DNA of 64,000 bases from the NCBI RefSeq assembly GCF_001691415.1, contig NZ_LRRR01000018.1, forward strand, positions 23,119 to 87,118, read 5' to 3'. Each line of letters starts with the position of its first letter. Position 1 is the stretch's first letter. The position numbers were made by a program, and so were the translations under genes. The notes under the pieces are model-generated. The model did not search any database, had not been told where the DNA came from, and saw only the letters and a list, made by a program, of their open reading frames with translations. Shown here piece by piece: positions 16,210 to 27,047 of the stretch. This DNA comes from Pararhodobacter sp. CCB-MM2 (GTDB lineage Bacteria > Pseudomonadota > Alphaproteobacteria > Rhodobacterales > Rhodobacteraceae).

Positions 16210-17739
16210 ATGTTTCGCGATCGACCAGAGCTAAGCCGCCGTGCCCTTTTGGCCGGCCTGTTGGCTGGGGCGGCCTCGCCGGTCCTGGCCCGTGCACCCA
16301 GCCATTCCCCCCGCCCGCCAGCCCGGCCCGCGGGCCAGCAACTCGCCGCGCTTGCGCCTGAGGCTCCGCCCGTCCGCGTCCCCACGGGAACGCTGGCCTC
16401 GGTGCTGGAGCGCGCCGGTGTCAGCGGCGAGACCTCGGTCATCGCGCTGGATGCCGAAACCGGCTCGGTGATCGAAGAACACCGCGCTGATCTGCGGGTT
16501 CCCCCGGCCTCGACGGCGAAGGCACTGACGACGCTCTATGCGATGCACCACCTCGGGTCGGAGTATCGCTTCGTCACCCGCGCGGAATCGCGCGGCGGCG
16601 CTCTGGAGAACGGTGTCCTGCAAGGTGATCTGGTTCTGCGCGGCGGCGGCGATCCCACGTTGCAGACCGCCGAACTCGCGGCCATCGCCGACGCGTTGAT
16701 TGCGCGGGGTCTGCGCCGGATCACCGGGCAGTTCATCGTCGATACCGGGGCGCTGCCCGAACTGGAGGAGATCGACCCCGGCCAACCCGTGGCCGCGGGC
16801 TATAACCCGGCGATCGGCGGGCTGAACCTGAATTTCAACCGCGTGCATTTCGGATGGGAAGTGGCCAATGGTCGCGCCTCGCTGGCGATGGATGCGCGGT
16901 CCAACACCGAGACGCCGGGCGTCTCCGTCATCGGTATCGAGGCCGTTGGCCGGGATCTGCCGGTCTACACCCACGATCTGCGCGGAGATCGTGAGCGTTG
17001 GACAGTTGCGGCCAGTGCCCTGAACCAATCGGGCTCGCGCTGGCTGCCGGTGCGCCGGCCGGGCGTCTATGCCGCCGATGTGTTCCGGGTGCTGATGCAG
17101 ACACGCGGGTGCAGCCTGCCTGCGCCGCGGTTCACCTCGGTTCCGGCGGGGCCGGTGCTGGCCGAGAGCCGTTCGGGCAGCCTGCCGGGTGTCTTGCGCG
17201 AAATGCTGCGCTATTCGACCAACATCACCGCCGAGGCGGTCGGTCTGATGGCCACCGCGCGCGCCGGCAACCAGCCGCGATCGCTGAGCTATTCGGCGCA
17301 GCAGATGAACAGCTGGCTGGCGCAGCAATACGGGGCCGAGGGGCTGGCCCTCGTCGATCATTCGGGACTGGGTGAGGAATCGCGGGTCTCGACGCGCGCG
17401 ATGGCGACCTTCCTGCGTGCGGCGCGGAGCGAGGGGATCCTGCCGGGTCTGCTGCGCGATCATCCGATGCGCGACCAGAACGGGCGGCCGGTCAATGGCC
17501 ATCCGGTCAGCGTGCAGGCCAAGACCGGCACGCTGAATTTCGTCTCGGCGCTGGCGGGCTATGCCCAACCGCGCGGAGGCCGGCCGATTGTCTTCTCGAT
17601 CGTCAGTGCCGACATGGCCGCGCGCCGCGCGATTGCCGACGACACCAGCGAGCGTCCGGCGGGCGTGCGGACCTGGACGGGCCGGGCCCGGACGCTGCAG
17701 CAGGATCTGATCGAACGCTGGTCGGCGCTCAGCGGCTGA
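16210..17739 (+). CDS. dacB: PBP4-type D-alanyl-D-alanine carboxypeptidase/endopeptidase
   Basis: A 509-residue peptidase S13 enzyme. The active-site motifs are complete: SxxK (Ser101-Thr-Ala-Lys104), SxN (Ser336-Thr-Asn338) and KTG (438-440). The N terminus has a twin-arginine-like signal (LSRRALLAGLLAGAASPVLA), so export through Tat is likely. Between SxxK and SxN lies the large insertion typical of PBP4, including GGGDPTLQ and YNPAIGGLNLNFNRV. It trims or cleaves peptidoglycan peptides in the periplasm. It converges with the TerB-like gene, with 3 bases between stop codons. Confidence 0.93.
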   Translation: MFRDRPELSRRALLAGLLAGAASPVLARAPSHSPRPPARPAGQQLAALAPEAPPVRVPTGTLASVLERAGVSGETSVIALDAETGSVIEEHRADLRVPPASTAKALTTLYAMHHLGSEYRFVTRAESRGGALENGVLQGDLVLRGGGDPTLQTAELAAIADALIARGLRRITGQFIVDTGALPELEEIDPGQPVAAGYNPAIGGLNLNFNRVHFGWEVANGRASLAMDARSNTETPGVSVIGIEAVGRDLPVYTHDLRGDRERWTVAASALNQSGSRWLPVRRPGVYAADVFRVLMQTRGCSLPAPRFTSVPAGPVLAESRSGSLPGVLREMLRYSTNITAEAVGLMATARAGNQPRSLSYSAQQMNSWLAQQYGAEGLALVDHSGLGEESRVSTRAMATFLRAARSEGILPGLLRDHPMRDQNGRPVNGHPVSVQAKTGTLNFVSALAGYAQPRGGRPIVFSIVSADMAARRAIADDTSERPAGVRTWTGRARTLQQDLIERWSALSG

Positions 17740-17742
17740 CGC

Positions 17743-18165
17743 TCAGGCGTGCGCGAACCGGGCGCGGGCGCCGCGCTCGATCGCGGCGGCATGCAGCCGG
17801 TCGAGGTTCAGCTCGTGGCGCATTTCCTCCAGCAAACGCAGCTCGGTCTGGGTCAGCGCCCCGTCCGAGGCGGCGATGTCGCAGGCCAGCGCATAGGCGG
17901 TCTCGTTCAGACGCTCAGGCAGGCTTTCACGCACGAGGCCGAAGATGGCATCGAGCCCGTCCTCATCTTCCAGCAGTTCGAACACGGTTTGCGACACGAC
18001 CTTGATGCGGTCGGCGTCATAGCCGGCGAAAACCGGCAGTTGGGCCACGACCTGTTCGATGGCCAAAAGTTCGACCGTGCGGATCGCGCTGTCGGCGATC
18101 GAGACGGTCAGCATCACGGCGACAAGGCTGTCCTGCGGCGAGAGGGAGGTCGTGGTGTCGTTCAT
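17743..18165 (-). CDS. TerB-like (tellurite-resistance TerB fold) protein
   Basis: A 140-residue all-helical protein starting MNDTTTSLSPQDSLVAVMLTVSIADS. The TerB-like pattern is visible: SIADSAIRTVELLAIEQVVAQL, then AYALACDIAASDGALTQTELRLLEEMRHEL. TerB-like domains bind divalent metals through acidic residues and occur in membrane-associated stress modules. No ter operon is present, so no tellurite role should be inferred. It is transcribed divergently from lysS, with 130 bases between starts. Confidence 0.7.
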   Translation of the reverse strand: MNDTTTSLSPQDSLVAVMLTVSIADSAIRTVELLAIEQVVAQLPVFAGYDADRIKVVSQTVFELLEDEDGLDAIFGLVRESLPERLNETAYALACDIAASDGALTQTELRLLEEMRHELNLDRLHAAAIERGARARFAHA

Positions 18166-18295
18166 CTGATATTCCGTTCCGGCACAGTGTCCAAAGGCTG
18201 GGGTGCAGAATATTGACTGGGGCGGGGGCGGGCAATAGGAAGCGCAGGTTCCCCAAGGGCGCGCGATGGCGCCCGGCAACAGGAAAGAATGATCC

Positions 18296-19876
18296 ATGAC
18301 TTCTCTGCGTGACGCCGCGATGACCTCCAAGGCCTGGCCCTTCGAAGAGGCCCGCCGGCTGCTTAAACGCTACGAGAAGAAGCCGCCCGAGAAGGGCTAC
18401 GTCCTGTTCGAGACGGGCTATGGCCCCTCGGGCCTGCCGCATATCGGCACCTTCGGCGAGGTCGCGCGCACGACGATGATCCGCCGCGCCTTCGAGGCCA
18501 TCTCGGACATTCCGACCCGGCTGATCTGTTTCTCGGATGACATGGACGGCATGCGCAAGGTGCCGGAGAACGTCCCGAACCAGGACCTGCTGCGCGCCAA
18601 TATCCAGAAGCCGCTGACCGCGGTCCCCGATCCGTTCGAGAAATTCGACAGCTTCGGCGATCATAACAACGCCATGCTGCGCCGGTTCCTCGATACCTTC
18701 GGGTTCGAATACGAGTTCTATTCGGCGACCGAGTTCTACAAGACCGGCCAGTTCGACAAGATCCTGCTTCTGGCCTGCGAGCGCTACGACGAGATCATGG
18801 CCGTCATGCTGAAGTCGCTGCGCGAAGAGCGTCAGCAGACCTATTCCTGCTTCCTGCCGATCCACCCCGAGACCGGCCGCGTGCTGTACGTCCCGATGAA
18901 GGAAGTGAATGCCAAGGACGGCACGATCACTTTCGACGACGAGGACGGCAAGGAGTGGACGCTGCCCGTCACCGGCGGTCAGGGGAAGCTGCAATGGAAG
19001 CCCGATTTCGGCGCGCGCTGGGCGGCTCTCGATGTCGATTTCGAGATGTATGGCAAGGACCACAGCACCAACACGCCGATCTACGACAAGATTTGCGAGA
19101 TCCTCGGCGGCAAGAAGCCCGAGCATTTCACCTATGAGCTGTTCCTCGACGAGAATGGCGAGAAGATCTCGAAATCCAAGGGCAACGGCCTGACGATCGA
19201 CGAATGGCTGACCTATGCCTCGTCCGAAAGCCTGTCGTATTTCATGTTCCAGAAGCCCAAGACCGCGAAGCGGCTGTGGTGGGACGTGATCCCGAAGGCC
19301 GTCGACGAATATCACCAGCAGCTGCGCGCCTATCCGACGCAGACGGTCGACCAGCAACTGGCGAACCCGGTCTGGCATATCCACGGCGGCAATGTGCCGG
19401 CGTCTGACATGGTGGTGCCGTTCTCGATGCTGCTGAACCTCGCCTCGGTGGCGGGGGCGAAGGATGCGGCCGGGCTTTGGGGCTTCATCAAGCGCTATGC
19501 GCCCGAGGCCAGCCCGGAAGCGAACCCGCAGCTCGACCAAGCCGCCGGTTTCGCGGTGCGCTACTTCAACGATTTCGTGGCGCCGAAACGGGTCTTCCGC
19601 CTGCCGACGGATCAGGAGCGCGCGGCGATGCAGGATCTGGTGACCCGGCTCAAGGGCTGGGACGGCGGGCTCGATGCCGAGGCACTGCAATCCGAGGTCT
19701 TCGCGGTCGGCAAGGAGCATGGCTTCGAGAACCTGCGCGAATGGTTCCAGGCGCTGTACGAGGTGCTGCTGGGCCAAAGCCAGGGCCCGCGCTTCGGTGG
19801 CTTCATCGCGCTCTATGGTCTCGATGAGACGGTGGCGCTGATGGAAAAGGGCCTCGCGGGCGATCTGGCCGCCTGA
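18296..19876 (+). CDS. lysS: Lysyl-tRNA synthetase, class I
   Basis: A 526-residue class I lysyl-tRNA synthetase (Rossmann type, archaeal/alphaproteobacterial form, unrelated to the common class II enzyme). It carries the HIGH equivalent PHIG (48-51, in [13 protein letters not shown]) and the KMSKS loop KISKSKG (290-296). Other family blocks are [17 protein letters not shown] and [16 protein letters not shown]. The length fits the family, which has a helical anticodon-binding C-terminal domain. It charges tRNA-Lys. The start is clear, and no T-box or other leader is visible in the 130-base upstream gap. Confidence 0.97.
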   Translation: MTSLRDAAMTSKAWPFEEARRLLKRYEKKPPEKGYVLFETGYGPSGLPHIGTFGEVARTTMIRRAFEAISDIPTRLICFSDDMDGMRKVPENVPNQDLLRANIQKPLTAVPDPFEKFDSFGDHNNAMLRRFLDTFGFEYEFYSATEFYKTGQFDKILLLACERYDEIMAVMLKSLREERQQTYSCFLPIHPETGRVLYVPMKEVNAKDGTITFDDEDGKEWTLPVTGGQGKLQWKPDFGARWAALDVDFEMYGKDHSTNTPIYDKICEILGGKKPEHFTYELFLDENGEKISKSKGNGLTIDEWLTYASSESLSYFMFQKPKTAKRLWWDVIPKAVDEYHQQLRAYPTQTVDQQLANPVWHIHGGNVPASDMVVPFSMLLNLASVAGAKDAAGLWGFIKRYAPEASPEANPQLDQAAGFAVRYFNDFVAPKRVFRLPTDQERAAMQDLVTRLKGWDGGLDAEALQSEVFAVGKEHGFENLREWFQALYEVLLGQSQGPRFGGFIALYGLDETVALMEKGLAGDLAA

Positions 19877-19955
19877 AGCGTGTGACGGAACGGAATGAGG
19901 GGGAGGAGGGGCGACCTTTCTCCCCTTTGTCATGGGCGCGTGCTAGGCAGGCGGC

Positions 19956-20690
19956 ATGAGTACCAGTCCCGCCTATGCCCCGCTGAACACCCTGAAATCC
20001 GTCGCGCCCGATGTCTGGATCGTCGATGGTCCCGCCATCCGCTTCTACGGTCTGCCCTTCACCACGCGGATGACTGTGATCCGTTTGCCCGGTGGTGGCT
20101 TGTGGGTGCATTCCCCCATCGCGGTCGATGATGCACTGATGGCAGAGATCGACGTGCTGGGCCCCGTTCAATGCCTGATCGCGCCGAACTGGATCCATTA
20201 CGCCTATGTCGGTGCGTGGCAGGCGCGTTATCCGGAGGCTCGCTGCTGGGCCGCCCCCGGCGTGCGCGAGAGGGCGGCATCGCGCGACGTGGCGATCCGC
20301 ATCGACGCGGTGTTGGGGGACGAGGCGCCGGTCGAGTGGGCCGGGGTCATCGAGCAGTTGGTGGTGGCAGGCAGTTCCTCGCACCATGAGGCGGTGTTCT
20401 TCCACTTGGCGACGAAGACGCTGGTGCTGACCGACCTCATCGAGAATTTCGAGCGTCGCGCGGTGCCGGTCTGGCAGGTGCCGTTCCTGTTCCTCGCTGG
20501 GAACCTCGATCCCGACGGCAAAGCGCCGCGGGACATGCAGGCGACGTTCCGCAAGGGGCGCGAGGCGGCGCGGGCCTCGGTCGAGCGCATGATCGGTTGG
20601 GGGCCTGAGCGGGTGATCCTCGCCCACGGGCGCTGGTATCCGGAAAAGGGTGTGGAGGAGCTGAAGCGCGCTTTCCGGTGGATTCTGTGA
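19956..20690 (+). CDS. DUF4336 metallo-beta-lactamase-fold-like protein
   Basis: A 244-residue cytoplasmic protein of the DUF4336 family, which resembles the metallo-beta-lactamase fold but lacks the full HxHxDH metal motif. Visible blocks are VWIVDGPAIRFYGLPFTTRM, LWVHSPIAVDDAL, CLIAPNWIHYAYVGAWQARY, GSSSHHEAVFFHLATKTLVL and VILAHGRWYPEKG. Single His residues (HSP, HHE, AHG) may make a reduced metal site. The function is unknown. It lies between lysS and a DUF4864 gene in the same direction. Confidence 0.8.
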   Translation: MSTSPAYAPLNTLKSVAPDVWIVDGPAIRFYGLPFTTRMTVIRLPGGGLWVHSPIAVDDALMAEIDVLGPVQCLIAPNWIHYAYVGAWQARYPEARCWAAPGVRERAASRDVAIRIDAVLGDEAPVEWAGVIEQLVVAGSSSHHEAVFFHLATKTLVLTDLIENFERRAVPVWQVPFLFLAGNLDPDGKAPRDMQATFRKGREAARASVERMIGWGPERVILAHGRWYPEKGVEELKRAFRWIL

Positions 20691-20747
20691 CGCCTGACTG
20701 ATCCGCACGGCGCCTTGCCACGTAAAGCGGGCAGGGAGGAATGACAG

Positions 20748-21155
20748 ATGACAAGAATGTCCACCGCCAAGGTCGCCCTTCTGCTGGCGACTGCTCTTGC
20801 TGCCGGCAGTGCGCAAAGCCAGACCGCGCCTGACATCATCTCGGCCCAGATCGACGCCTTTCGCAGTGCGGATTTCGAAGAGGCCTTCACCTATGCCTCG
20901 GACAACCTGCAACGCATATTCGGTTCGCCCGAGAATTTTGGCCGCATGGTTGCGGGCGGCTATCCGATGATCCTCGACCCGGCCGAGCTGCGCTTCCTTG
21001 ACCGCGGCGAACGCGCCGGGCGTGAGATCCAGCGCGTGCTGATCCTCGACCAAGACGGGCGCAGCTTCGTTCTGGAATACGAGATGATCGGTGCCGGTGC
21101 GGACCTGCGCATCGCCGGCGTTCGTGTCCTGCCCGAGACAGGCACCGGCGTCTGA
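20748..21155 (+). CDS. DUF4864 exported protein
   Basis: A 135-residue protein with an N-terminal signal peptide (VALLLATALAAGSAQSQ, cleavage near residue 24) and a DUF4864 domain. The domain has an NTF2-like start IISAQIDAFRSADFEEAFTYAS, then GSPENFGRMVAGGYPMI and a beta-rich end. The family is common in Rhodobacterales and functionally uncharacterised. GGGAGGA stands 7 bases before the start codon. It is in the same direction as the DUF4336 gene (57-base gap) and may share its transcript. Confidence 0.8.
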   Translation: MTRMSTAKVALLLATALAAGSAQSQTAPDIISAQIDAFRSADFEEAFTYASDNLQRIFGSPENFGRMVAGGYPMILDPAELRFLDRGERAGREIQRVLILDQDGRSFVLEYEMIGAGADLRIAGVRVLPETGTGV

Positions 21156-21286
21156 CCCTTCTTGCCGGGCCGCGCAACGCGCGCCCGCCTCAGGGCGCCT
21201 TAAGGCCCTGTTGGTACTTCCTCGGGGCGAGTGGCCGTCCCCATGGGCGGTGCGCGGATCGAGGTTTTGCAAGACAGGGGTCTGAT

Positions 21287-23578
21287 ATGAACAAGGCTGT
21301 GACCGAAGGGCTGATCCTGATGCCGCCGCCCTTTGCCGACGGGTTGACCGCGTGGTCCAGCGGCGACGGCACGCCGGGATCGCCCGATTACGACGGCGCG
21401 GCCAACGCGGCCTATGTCCCGTCCGACCCAGATTTCGAGGGCTGTCTGGAGCTGCTGAAGACCGCCAGCACGCAAAAGCTGCGCTGGAAGGGCAACACGC
21501 CGGTGATCAATGGCCTGTATCTGCGCGTCACGGCGCAGGTGAAGGCCATGTCGGGCTCGCTGCCCTCGGTGCGGATCGCGGGCTTCGCGGCGACCTCGGG
21601 CGATGCGGCGGTGGGGGGCGTGGTGGTCAACGGGCCGTCCACCACGCTGACCACCTATGGCGAGATCGTCGAGGTCAGCGCCATCATCGCCACCGCCAAC
21701 CGCACCGGCGTCGACATGAACTGGCATGGCGTGCATCACGGGCATGTCGGGCTGGACCTGACGGGGGCCAATGGCGGTGTAGTGCGCATCGACGACATTC
21801 AGGTCGAAGATGTCACCAGCTTCTGGCTGCGCGATATGATGGATTGGGTCGATGTGCGCGACTACGGCGCCGTCGGCAACGGTTCGGCCAACGATTACAA
21901 CGCCTTCACCGCTGCGGCGGCCGAGGCCGTTGCCTCGGGTCGGACCCTGCTGGTGTCCGAGGGGGCCTATTACATCGGCTCGACGCTGACGCTGGAATGC
22001 CCGGTCCGGTTCCAAGGCACGCTGGTGATGCCCTCGGATGCGCGGCTGCAATGCGCCAAGAACTTCGACTTTCCGACCTATGCCGCGGCCTTCGGCTCCG
22101 AGGGGCTGGGTCTGCGCAAGGGCCTGCAGGCGCTGTTCTGGTACACCGACCACGACACGTTCGATCTGCGCGGCCGCCGCATCGTACTGGATGCGCCGAT
22201 CGATCTGGCCGAGACGACGGGCCTCGATTCCTACGCCATCCGGCGGGTGTTGAGGAACGGCCTGATCGAGGTGAACGAGGGTTCGCCCTGGGACAGCTAT
22301 ACCGTCAACTCGCAGGCGACCTATTCGACCAGTCAGTCGGGCGTGCTGACCAATGTGTCAAACATCGCGAACGTGCCGGTGGGCGCGCGGGTGTCGGGCA
22401 GCGGCGTCGGGCGGGAGGTCTATGTCAAGGCGCGCAACATTTCGAACGGCACGCTGACGCTGAGCCAGCCGCTGTACGGCGCGCAGGGCACGCAGAACTA
22501 CAGCTTCGAGAAGTTCCAGTACGTCCTGGACATGTCCGGCTTCGGCACGCTCGAGCGGTTCGAGATCAACAATGTCGAATTCCAGTGCAAGAACATTGCC
22601 TCGGCGCTGAACCTGTCGAAGGACGGGCCGATCTTCTCGGTCCGGCATTGCACGTTCAACCGGCCCAAGGACAAGGCGATCACTTCGATCGGGCGGGGCT
22701 GTCAGGGGATGCTGGTCGACAATTGCATCTTCCTGTCATCGGAAGCGCCGGTCCGCTCGCAGGACCGGGTGTCGGTGGCGATCAACGTCAACGCCAATGA
22801 CGTGAAGCTGCGCTCGAACCTGGTGCAGCGGTTCGGCAAGTTCGCGGTAATGGCCGGAACCTATCACCTGATCGAAGGCAACCACTTCTATCACGGGGAC
22901 AACGAACAGAACGCCGTTCGCCAGTCGGGCATCGTGCTGACCTACCCGAACACCGTCACCTCGATCACCGGGAACTATGTCGACAACACCTTCTTCGAGC
23001 ATACCAACGAGCATGATGCGACCCCGAACTGGGGCGGCGAATACTCGTTCGGCGGGCTGTCGATCACCAACAACGTCATGCTGGTGTCGAACACCCTGTC
23101 GGGCTTCAAGTTCATCGTGGTGAAGCCTTATGGCACCGGGCATTTCCTGTCCGGGCAGATCGTCACGGGCAATGTCTTCCGTACCGTGAACGCCACGCCG
23201 AACCGGCCCGAGGGGGTGGATACCACGCATGCCGACCTCGACTACTCGCGGTTCCGCAACGTGATCTGGGCCAACAACACCTACAACGGCATCTCGACCC
23301 AGACCGAGAGCCCGATGACGATCCGGCACAATCAGTCCAGCGCCGCGCATAACTGGACGATCTCGACCGGGGGGCGGCTGCCGTATAACGGCTGGGCCCG
23401 CACCGTCAGCGCGCTGGTGATGGAGGGGCAGGCCAATGACGGCGGCAACACCGTTCGCACCGCGATGCCCTATGTGAACATCCAGCAGGGCAGCAACAAC
23501 AACCAGATCCGACTGACATGGCCGAGTGCCACGCGGGGCCGGGTGGTGATCACCATTCGGGGCGACAACCCGCTCTGA
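21287..23578 (+). CDS. Large right-handed beta-helix (pectate-lyase-like) protein, possible GTA head spike
   Basis: A 763-residue protein without a signal peptide. An N-terminal beta-sandwich-like domain (about 1-185, starting MNKAVTEGLILMPPPFADGL) is followed by the segment VDVRDYGAVGNGSANDYNAF, the classical start of GH28/pectate-lyase-like beta-helices. A long Asn-rich helix follows (VDNCIF, LRSNLVQ, IEGNHFYH, ITGNYVDN, ITNNVML, VTGNVF, WANNTYN). Lack of a signal and this architecture suit a phage-type tail or head spike. From memory of the family it resembles GhsB, a spike of the Rhodobacter gene transfer agent; that link is unproven. A strong hairpin follows the stop. Confidence 0.7.
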   Translation: MNKAVTEGLILMPPPFADGLTAWSSGDGTPGSPDYDGAANAAYVPSDPDFEGCLELLKTASTQKLRWKGNTPVINGLYLRVTAQVKAMSGSLPSVRIAGFAATSGDAAVGGVVVNGPSTTLTTYGEIVEVSAIIATANRTGVDMNWHGVHHGHVGLDLTGANGGVVRIDDIQVEDVTSFWLRDMMDWVDVRDYGAVGNGSANDYNAFTAAAAEAVASGRTLLVSEGAYYIGSTLTLECPVRFQGTLVMPSDARLQCAKNFDFPTYAAAFGSEGLGLRKGLQALFWYTDHDTFDLRGRRIVLDAPIDLAETTGLDSYAIRRVLRNGLIEVNEGSPWDSYTVNSQATYSTSQSGVLTNVSNIANVPVGARVSGSGVGREVYVKARNISNGTLTLSQPLYGAQGTQNYSFEKFQYVLDMSGFGTLERFEINNVEFQCKNIASALNLSKDGPIFSVRHCTFNRPKDKAITSIGRGCQGMLVDNCIFLSSEAPVRSQDRVSVAINVNANDVKLRSNLVQRFGKFAVMAGTYHLIEGNHFYHGDNEQNAVRQSGIVLTYPNTVTSITGNYVDNTFFEHTNEHDATPNWGGEYSFGGLSITNNVMLVSNTLSGFKFIVVKPYGTGHFLSGQIVTGNVFRTVNATPNRPEGVDTTHADLDYSRFRNVIWANNTYNGISTQTESPMTIRHNQSSAAHNWTISTGGRLPYNGWARTVSALVMEGQANDGGNTVRTAMPYVNIQQGSNNNQIRLTWPSATRGRVVITIRGDNPL

Positions 23579-23602
23579 GGCGATGTCGGATACGGCGGCA
23601 GG

Positions 23603-23630
23603 CCGGCCCCTCGGGGCCGGTCTTGTCTTG
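23603..23630 (+). terminator. Terminator after the beta-helix gene
   Basis: CCGGCCCC (23603-23610), a TC turn, GGGGCCGG (23613-23620), then the T-rich TCTTGTCTTG. It begins 25 bases after the stop codon. Confidence 0.65.
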
Positions 23631-24016
23631 TGTTGGGCTGAGTCGCGTCAGGCGCGAATCACCAAGGTTGGCTCTGTTTCCGCGAGCGCTCACAGCGAAT
23701 CCCCGACTTTTCGACAATTCAACGAGGCGAGACTTGCCGTGTCATCGCGGCCCCTACACCCGCGGACGTTGCGTCACGGCGTTGACTTGCGCCTGGGCTG
23801 CAGGGGGTTGGAAAACATGGCGGAAATGTGAAGGCAGTTGTCAAAATTTACAGATTGCCGTTAATGGCGGTGAAGAAATTTACAAAAATCTTGTTATGTA
23901 AAAAAGAGTTACCCATAAATTGACCGATGCGCTATCCTGACCTCGGATGGAGGAGGTTCAGGTCGGGTTTGCGCGAGGGGCGCTGCCGGGCCGGCCCACA
24001 GGCTGGAGGAGCGCTC
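23631..24016 (+). promoter_or_regulatory. AT-rich control region upstream of acs
   Basis: No gene is visible. The stretch 23830-23930 is strikingly AT-rich for this genome. It contains two exact AAATTTACA copies (23844-23852 and 23876-23884) spaced 32 bases, about three helical turns. The second forms a dyad TTTACA-N12-TGTAAA (23879-23902). Possible promoters are TTGTCA-18-TAATGG (from 23838) and TTGTTA-17-CATAAA (from 23891). This looks like a regulated promoter for the acetate locus. Confidence 0.5.
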
Positions 24017-25978
<1,962 letters not shown>

Positions 25979-25983
25979 GCGGC

Positions 25984-26679
25984 ATGTCGGAAACCATGAC
26001 CCCCGAGACGATGACCAAAGCTGCCGTCCTGATCCTGCTGGGCCCGCCGGGCGCGGGCAAAGGCACTCAAGCCCGCATGCTTGAGGAGCGTTACGGGCTG
26101 GTGCAATTGTCCACGGGCGACCTGCTGCGCGCGGCGGTTGCCGCCGGGACGGATGCCGGCCGCGCCGCGAAATCGGTGATGGAGGCCGGTGGCCTTGTCT
26201 CCGACGAGATCGTACTCGCGATCCTCAAGGACCGCATGGCCGAGCCGGACACCGCCAAGGGCGTGATCCTCGATGGCTTCCCGCGCACGCCGGGGCAGGC
26301 CGAGGCGCTGGATGCGCTGCTGGCCGAACAAGGGCTGAAGATCTCGGCCGCCGTCTCGATGGAGGTCGATGACGCGGCGATGGTGACCCGGGTTTCGGGT
26401 CGCTACACCTGCGCCGATTGCGGCGAGGGCTATCACGACAGCTTCAAGCAGCCCGCCGTGGATGGCTGCTGCGACAAATGTGGCGGCAAGGCGTTCAAGC
26501 GCCGCGCCGACGACAATGCCGAGACGGTGGGGGCCAGGCTGACGGCCTACCACGCGTCGACGGCGCCGCTGATCGCCTATTACGGCCAGCGCGGAGTCCT
26601 GCGGAAAGTCGATGGTATGGGAGCCATCGACAGCATCGCCGCGGACCTCGGCCGGATCGTCGACGAGGTGACAGCCTGA
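25984..26679 (+). CDS. adk: Adenylate kinase
   Basis: A 231-residue adenylate kinase (ATP + AMP = 2 ADP) starting 5 bases after the acs stop; AAGGGG within the acs end serves as ribosome site. The P-loop is GPPGAGKGTQ, the AMP-binding lid STGDLLRAAV, and the LID domain has a four-cysteine zinc knuckle (CADC and CDKC). In this order adk usually sits in the secY/rpsM ribosomal cluster, so this is probably a second copy devoted to recycling the AMP made by Acs. The N terminus carries about 10 extra residues; a start at 26011 is an alternative. Confidence 0.93.
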   Translation: MSETMTPETMTKAAVLILLGPPGAGKGTQARMLEERYGLVQLSTGDLLRAAVAAGTDAGRAAKSVMEAGGLVSDEIVLAILKDRMAEPDTAKGVILDGFPRTPGQAEALDALLAEQGLKISAAVSMEVDDAAMVTRVSGRYTCADCGEGYHDSFKQPAVDGCCDKCGGKAFKRRADDNAETVGARLTAYHASTAPLIAYYGQRGVLRKVDGMGAIDSIAADLGRIVDEVTA

Positions 26680-26776
26680 CCCGTCGGGGCCTGCCGCAGG
26701 GCGGGCCCCGACGGCCATGACAGGCGGGTATCCCGTGTCGGGGTGCCCGCAGGAGGATAAACCGGGAGGACAAAAA

Positions 26777-27031
26777 ATGTCTGACAAATCGGCTACGGCC
26801 TATTGGGCGGCGAATATCCGGCTGATCACCATTTGCTTGGTGGTCTGGGGGATCGTCTCCTTCGGCTTCGGAATTCTGCTGCGCCCGCTGCTTTCGGGCA
26901 TCGCCATCGGCGGTACGGATCTCGGCTTCTGGTTCGCCCAGCAAGGCTCGATCCTGACCTTCATCGTTCTGATCTTCTTCTATGCCGCGCGGATGAATGC
27001 CATCGACCGCGAATTCGGCGTGAACGAATAA
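26777..27031 (+). CDS. DUF4212 small subunit of sodium/solute symporter
   Basis: An 84-residue membrane protein with two helices (about 14-36 and 50-70) and the DUF4212 pattern YWAANIRLITICLVVWGIVS and FWFAQQGSILTFIVLIFFYA. Such proteins are always encoded before an SLC5-type symporter and are thought to be its accessory subunit. The start follows GGGAGGA. The symporter gene begins 16 bases downstream. Confidence 0.9.
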   Translation: MSDKSATAYWAANIRLITICLVVWGIVSFGFGILLRPLLSGIAIGGTDLGFWFAQQGSILTFIVLIFFYAARMNAIDREFGVNE

Positions 27032-27047
27032 CGGGAGCACGGGACAG

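Noticed and set aside
17743..18165. Tellurite resistance determinant
   Set aside because: Only a TerB-like fold is present; no terC, terD or related genes are nearby, so a resistance role is not supported.
18017..19933. A 638-codon minus-strand frame opposite lysS
   Set aside because: lysS is unambiguous; the frame is an antisense by-product of codon bias.
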